The notes beneath the pieces are model-generated. The model was not told the DNA's origin. It did no database searches and worked only from the letters and a program-made list of their open reading frames with translations. This document shows, one piece after another, positions 60,437 through 64,000 of a stretch of DNA of 64,000 nt. The position numbers were made by a program, and so were the translations under genes. Every line of letters begins with the position of its first letter. Position 1 is the first letter of the stretch. The stretch is taken from positions 62,001 to 126,000 of the forward strand of contig JBBRPH010000001.1 of NCBI GenBank assembly GCA_038228295.1, read 5' to 3'. This DNA is from JAICKM01 sp038228295. GTDB lineage: Bacteria; Chloroflexota; Chloroflexia; QHBQ01; JAICKM01.

Positions 60437-61753
60437 CTACGGAATCCGCGCCGCGATGCCGTCGAGCAAACGCGCGCAAGTGTCGAGATCGTGGCCCCAC
60501 AGCGCAGCCCCGGCACGCACAAAATCCGTTTCCAGTGCCACGTTCCCCGGCGCGTCGGATGGTCGGCTGAACAGGCCGATCAATGTCGGTCCCCATTGCG
60601 ACGGCGGTGGGCCAGGCAACAGCCGCGCGTTGGGATCAAGCACCACCTCGTAGTGCCGCATCAGGTCATAATAGCGCAAGCGCAAGCGCACCGCAGTGCT
60701 ATCGGCAGGAGTGTGCGGTTGCGCCACCAGCCAACTGTGCCAGGCCGCTTCCAACCCAGCTGAGTCAAGACCGTAAACCGGTTGGGGGTTAGCGGGCTGA
60801 TCGAGATAGCGTTTGAACTTGGGCAAACCCCACTGCGCCACCAACCACTGGACATATGCGCCACCCTCCAGATAGGCGAGCTCGTGTTGCGCGCCGGCAA
60901 AATCGCGCCGCAGATCGGTGAGCGGCACGTAGAGATCGGCATTATCGCTCACCAGCGTACTCGCCAGCGTGCCTAGCGGCTCGATCTGGTAATGGCCGCC
61001 ACTATCCCAGACGGCAACCCCTTCGCCCAGCAGACCGCCTTTATGGCGGTCGCTGCCCAGCAGTTGTTCTACTAAGGCATGGGTGGTCTCGTGTTGCAGC
61101 ACCAGCGCCAGGGATGTGGATGTGTAGTCACGCTCCGGGTAAGACAACAGCAACTCGTTATGTGTATAAGACGCACCACCCTGCCAAAAGATGCGGTTCA
61201 CGAAATAGATGCGGATGCGGGCATTGGGCGGCGCTTGCAGTCGGACGGCCGCTTGTTGTAGTGCCGTTTCGCTCATGCGGGCCAGAGTGTCAATGTCGTG
61301 CGCCGCTGGACTAGCGGGCAAGTAGTAGAGATCATAATGGTCGGTCTTGCGATGTAGCCAAGCACCCGGCTGCGGAGTTTCCGCTGGGATCTCAGTCGGG
61401 CTTGCGGTATCGGTCGGCAATAGCGGTGAGCGGCTGGGCATAGGCAGCGCCACCACTGTACGACTGGGTACAATCGTCGGCGTAAGCGGCGGGAATGGTG
61501 TGTAGCCTCTCACCGGCGCATTACTAGGCACAAGCGGCAGCAAAGCCGTACTGCGCGGCGCAAGCGACGGCACCACAGTTACAGTAGCAGCCGTTGGAGA
61601 AGGCGGCGCTACGCCGACGGTGCCACCGTCGGGTACGGCATAACCGGTGCGCCCGCCGGGGGCCAAGCTAGTCAGCAGCCCCCAGCCTAATACCAGGGCC
61701 AGCAGCAACGCTCCGGCCACAATCAGCCGGCGGATCAGTCGAGTTTTGTTCAT
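60437..61753 (-). CDS. Membrane-anchored gluzincin-type metallopeptidase (peptidase MA-like)
   Basis: The 438-residue protein has one N-terminal helix (about 9-28) and a long Pro/Thr/Ser linker (to about 130). An extracellular domain follows with the zinc site LQHETTHALVEQ near 222 and GEGVAVW 24 residues later, which supplies the third ligand Glu. This is the HExxH plus E pattern of the peptidase MA family. The -10 box GATAAT ends seven bases before the ATG, so the mRNA is probably leaderless. Confidence 0.85.
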   Translation of the reverse strand: MNKTRLIRRLIVAGALLLALVLGWGLLTSLAPGGRTGYAVPDGGTVGVAPPSPTAATVTVVPSLAPRSTALLPLVPSNAPVRGYTPFPPLTPTIVPSRTVVALPMPSRSPLLPTDTASPTEIPAETPQPGAWLHRKTDHYDLYYLPASPAAHDIDTLARMSETALQQAAVRLQAPPNARIRIYFVNRIFWQGGASYTHNELLLSYPERDYTSTSLALVLQHETTHALVEQLLGSDRHKGGLLGEGVAVWDSGGHYQIEPLGTLASTLVSDNADLYVPLTDLRRDFAGAQHELAYLEGGAYVQWLVAQWGLPKFKRYLDQPANPQPVYGLDSAGLEAAWHSWLVAQPHTPADSTAVRLRLRYYDLMRHYEVVLDPNARLLPGPPPSQWGPTLIGLFSRPSDAPGNVALETDFVRAGAALWGHDLDTCARLLDGIAARIP

Positions 61754-61760
61754 CCAGTCA

Positions 61761-61766
61761 ATTATC
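61761..61766 (-). promoter_or_regulatory. -10 box of a leaderless peptidase gene
   Basis: GATAAT on the minus strand lies exactly seven bases before the ATG at 61753, the same spacing as at two other genes here. Confidence 0.45.
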
Positions 61767-61797
61767 TAGTTTATACTCACAGCCGATTTGCCTACCA

Positions 61798-63201
61798 CTA
61801 TTGCATATAAGCCGCGAAATCGGAGCCTAGGCGGCGCGGCAAACGACCGGTGATAACGGTGCCGCGGTCGTTATAGGTCTCTGACAAGACGGTGCCCTGG
61901 CGGTGGAACTCGGCCACTAGATCGCCCTGGCTGTAGGGTATACACACGGTGACTGTGAGCAGATTGCGGTTGAGTTCCTCTTCAATGCGCGCCCGCAGCC
62001 GATCCAGCCCAATACCCGCTTGGGCAGAAACAGGCACATAGTCGGCGGGGATGCCCATTTCAGCCACTAGCCGTGCGGCCATATCCGAGTCGGGGGGCAG
62101 CGCGATAGCCTCGTCAACAGCTACGCCTTCGGCAGGCGCTTTCTCCTGGCCGATCAGCTTATCAATCTTGTTGAGCGCGACGATACGCGGCTTGTCGCTG
62201 AGGCCCAACTCTTTGAGGACTTCCTCAACCGTGTGCGCCTGTTCGGCGGCGTTGGCATGAGTGATGTCCAGTACATGGATCAGCAGATCCGCTTCAGCGA
62301 TCTCTTCCAGTGTGGCGCGGAAGGCCGCGACCAGCATGGTCGGTAAGCGCTGGATAAAGCCCACCGTGTCGGTCAGCAGGATCTCGCGTCCATCAGGCAG
62401 GCTGATCGCGCGCGTGGTCGGGTCGAGCGTGGCGAACAGCACATTGGCCGCCAATACCCCGGCATGGGACAGCGCATTAAGCAAGGTGGATTTGCCGGCG
62501 TTGGTATAGCCGACCAGCGCCACCACCGGTACCCCACCCCGGCGACGCTTCTGGCGGTAGAGTTCGCGCTGTTGGTGGACCTGCTTGAGTTCCTCTTTGA
62601 GATGGCCGATCCGTTCACGGGCTTGGCGGCGGTCCACTTCCAGCTGTGTTTCGCCGGGGCCACGCAAACCCACGCTGCCACCCCCGCCTCCGCCCCCGCC
62701 GCCCGTTTGGCGCGAAAGGTGCGTCCAGAGCCGGGTCAAGCGCGGCAAGCGGTATTCTAACTGCGCTAATTCGACCTGTAAGCGACCCTCGCGGGTGCGA
62801 GCATGGCGAGCGAAGATGTCGAGGATCAACGCAGTACGGTCCAGCGTCTTGATGTTCAGCGCTTCTTCGATGTTGCGCTGCTGGCGCGGCGATAGTTCCT
62901 CATCAAACACGAGCAGGTCATAAGGCACCGTCTCGCGCAACTTACGGATCTCCTCGATCTTGCCTTTGCCGACCAGGGTGGTGGGATTAGGACTATCGAG
63001 CTTCTGTGTCACCTCGCCGACCACCTCGACCCCGGCCGTATCGGCCAGTTGGGCTAGTTCGGCCAGCGAATCGGCCATAGACCAGACCGGTTGCCCCGTC
63101 TCTACGCCGATCAGTAGCGCCCGCTCCGGCCGCTGCCGCACTTCGTGCATCCCATCGGTGCGCGTCTCGTCAACCAGTTGCGGGGTTAGTTCGTCTGCCA
63201 T
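61798..63201 (-). CDS. hflX: GTPase HflX
   Basis: The 467-residue GTPase binds ribosomes and splits stalled ones in stress. The N-terminal HflX domain runs to about 170 (NPTTLVGKGKIEEIR, LVFDEELSPRQQRNIEE). A Gly run and GPGETQLEVDRRQARERI lead into the G domain: G1 GYTNAGKST near 228, G2 ATLDPTTR, G3 DTVGFI and G4 NKID. All nucleotide-binding motifs are intact. It is a housekeeping gene. Confidence 0.95.
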   Translation of the reverse strand: MADELTPQLVDETRTDGMHEVRQRPERALLIGVETGQPVWSMADSLAELAQLADTAGVEVVGEVTQKLDSPNPTTLVGKGKIEEIRKLRETVPYDLLVFDEELSPRQQRNIEEALNIKTLDRTALILDIFARHARTREGRLQVELAQLEYRLPRLTRLWTHLSRQTGGGGGGGGGSVGLRGPGETQLEVDRRQARERIGHLKEELKQVHQQRELYRQKRRRGGVPVVALVGYTNAGKSTLLNALSHAGVLAANVLFATLDPTTRAISLPDGREILLTDTVGFIQRLPTMLVAAFRATLEEIAEADLLIHVLDITHANAAEQAHTVEEVLKELGLSDKPRIVALNKIDKLIGQEKAPAEGVAVDEAIALPPDSDMAARLVAEMGIPADYVPVSAQAGIGLDRLRARIEEELNRNLLTVTVCIPYSQGDLVAEFHRQGTVLSETYNDRGTVITGRLPRRLGSDFAAYMQ

Positions 63202-63219
63202 GTTGCTCCGTCCCTAGTG

Positions 63220-63247
63220 CGTAAACCATAAGACGTAAACCGTAAAT
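63220..63247. repeat. Heptanucleotide repeat CGTAAAC-type x4
   Basis: Four consecutive 7-base units (CGTAAAC, CATAAGA, CGTAAAC, CGTAAAT) lie just upstream of hflX. Confidence 0.7.
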
Positions 63248-63362
63248 GTGTAGAGGTAATTCTACCCGATTGGGCCTCACATTAGCTATCGGTCCTGGGA
63301 CGGAGTATTATCGGCCAATGGGGGTAGGCAAATGTTCACACATCTACGCATTCCGGCTTTCT

Positions 63363-64000
63363 TCAGAACCGCAGCCCCGCCAAGCGCCGTGCCGCCTCAG
63401 TCACCTCCGTATCGGGTACAGTCAGCGAGAGGCGGAAGTAGCCGGCGCCGGCGGTACCGAAGCTGGTACCGGGCGTGACGACGATGGCTGCCGCGTCGAA
63501 CAGGTAGTCGGCGAAGACTTGGGCCGATAAGCCGGCAGGGGTCCGACCCCAGAGATAGAGGCTGCCCTTTGGCGGCTGGACGGCAATACCGGCGGCAGTC
63601 AGGGCCACGACTAGGCGGTCACGCCGGGCGGCGTAGATCGCGTTGCGCGTGGCAATACCGCTTTGGTCGCCGGTGAGTGCGACTACAGCGGTGCGCTGTA
63701 CAATCGTCGGCACGCCACTGTCGAGGTTGCTTTTGACACGACCCAATGCCTCTACCACCTGGGCGTTGCCCACGATCATACCGACCCGCAGGCCGGCCAT
63801 GTCGTAACTTTTGCTGAGGGAATGGAACTCCACCGCCACCTCGCGTGCGCCCGGCACTTGGAGGATGGAGGGAGCGCGATAGCCGTCAAAGCAAATCTCC
63901 GAATAAGGGTTGTCGTGAGCCACAAAGATCGCGTGCCGCCGGGCGAACGCTACGGCGCGCTCGAAAAAGGCTAAATCGGCGACGGCGCCGGTTGGGTTGT
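63363..64000 (-). CDS. Class I/II PLP-dependent aminotransferase (partial)
   Basis: The minus frame is open to the right edge, so the N-terminal half is missing. Visible parts are NPTGAVADLAFFERAV, AHDNPYSEICFDGY (the Asp that binds the PLP nitrogen and the Tyr) and the lysine site SLSKSYDMAGLRVGMIVG. The C-terminal domain ends with GYFRLSLTVPDTEVTEAARRL, which carries the substrate-carboxylate Arg. The layout is like aspartate or LL-diaminopimelate aminotransferases. The exact substrate cannot be told. Confidence 0.9.
   Translation of the reverse strand, partial: NPTGAVADLAFFERAVAFARRHAIFVAHDNPYSEICFDGYRAPSILQVPGAREVAVEFHSLSKSYDMAGLRVGMIVGNAQVVEALGRVKSNLDSGVPTIVQRTAVVALTGDQSGIATRNAIYAARRDRLVVALTAAGIAVQPPKGSLYLWGRTPAGLSAQVFADYLFDAAAIVVTPGTSFGTAGAGYFRLSLTVPDTEVTEAARRLAGLRF

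Overview
The window is a dense, GC-rich bacterial chromosome segment. Several features suggest a filamentous or thermophile-related member of the Chloroflexota: a secreted CAP-domain protein with two copies of a 'YW..HGGL.QQGYPIS' repeat, a cytochrome bc/cbb3 respiratory block with tandem Rieske proteins, many Thr/Pro-rich lipoproteins, and leaderless genes with a -10 box seven bases before the ATG. The phylum call is an inference from gene content, not from a marker gene.

Layout. 1-6.3 kb: a cyclase/ATPase regulator and a membrane SpoIIE-type phosphatase, ybaB, a lipoprotein, pyrC and a Nei-type glycosylase. 7.5-14.9 kb: DUF427, flavin reductase, pyrB with a coupled hydrolase, a duplicated parvulin lipoprotein, an M23 peptidase, PPK2 and an MFS transporter. 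14.9-19.3 kb: a short transcription unit, then an RNA array ending at a Ro60/TROVE gene, then a DUF4145-DUF4268 protein. 19.3-29.5 kb: AlkZ/YcaQ-like protein, ClpP-like protease, two glycosyltransferases, the CAP protein, a large membrane protein and a flippase. 29.7-42.8 kb: one long minus-strand respiratory operon (petB, petD, two Rieske proteins, cytochromes c, ccoN, ccoO/P, CcoS-like and CcoP-like pieces, accessory membrane proteins, and an oxidase-like protein made of three copies of one module). 43-46 kb: a beta-propeller and four small disordered proteins. 46-64 kb: a heterodimeric ABC exporter, serS, HNH, ADP-ribosylglycohydrolase, cdd, DinB, a CBS/HlyC protein, glmU, a cNMP/DUF1003 protein, VanW, a gluzincin peptidase, hflX and an aminotransferase cut by the window edge.

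The most unusual part is 15.3-17.9 kb. Five tRNA-like RNA genes share a hairpin whose two halves resemble the Ro60-binding element of animal Y RNAs (GG.CCG opposite CUUG/TTTTG). They sit directly upstream of a TROVE (Ro60/Rsr) gene. In one RNA the hairpin forms the molecule's own ends and the acceptor stem is closed by a GCAA tetraloop, so the tRNA fold is circularly permuted. In a second, the hairpin replaces the anticodon arm. In the other three it is inserted as a 49-base block into the 5' strand of an otherwise complete anticodon stem, with anticodons CCC, CGG and TTT. This looks like a series from tRNA to bacterial Y RNA, and I know of no description of it.

A second theme is a scatter of heptanucleotide tandem repeats of unrelated sequence at gene boundaries, including two inside one membrane-protein gene.
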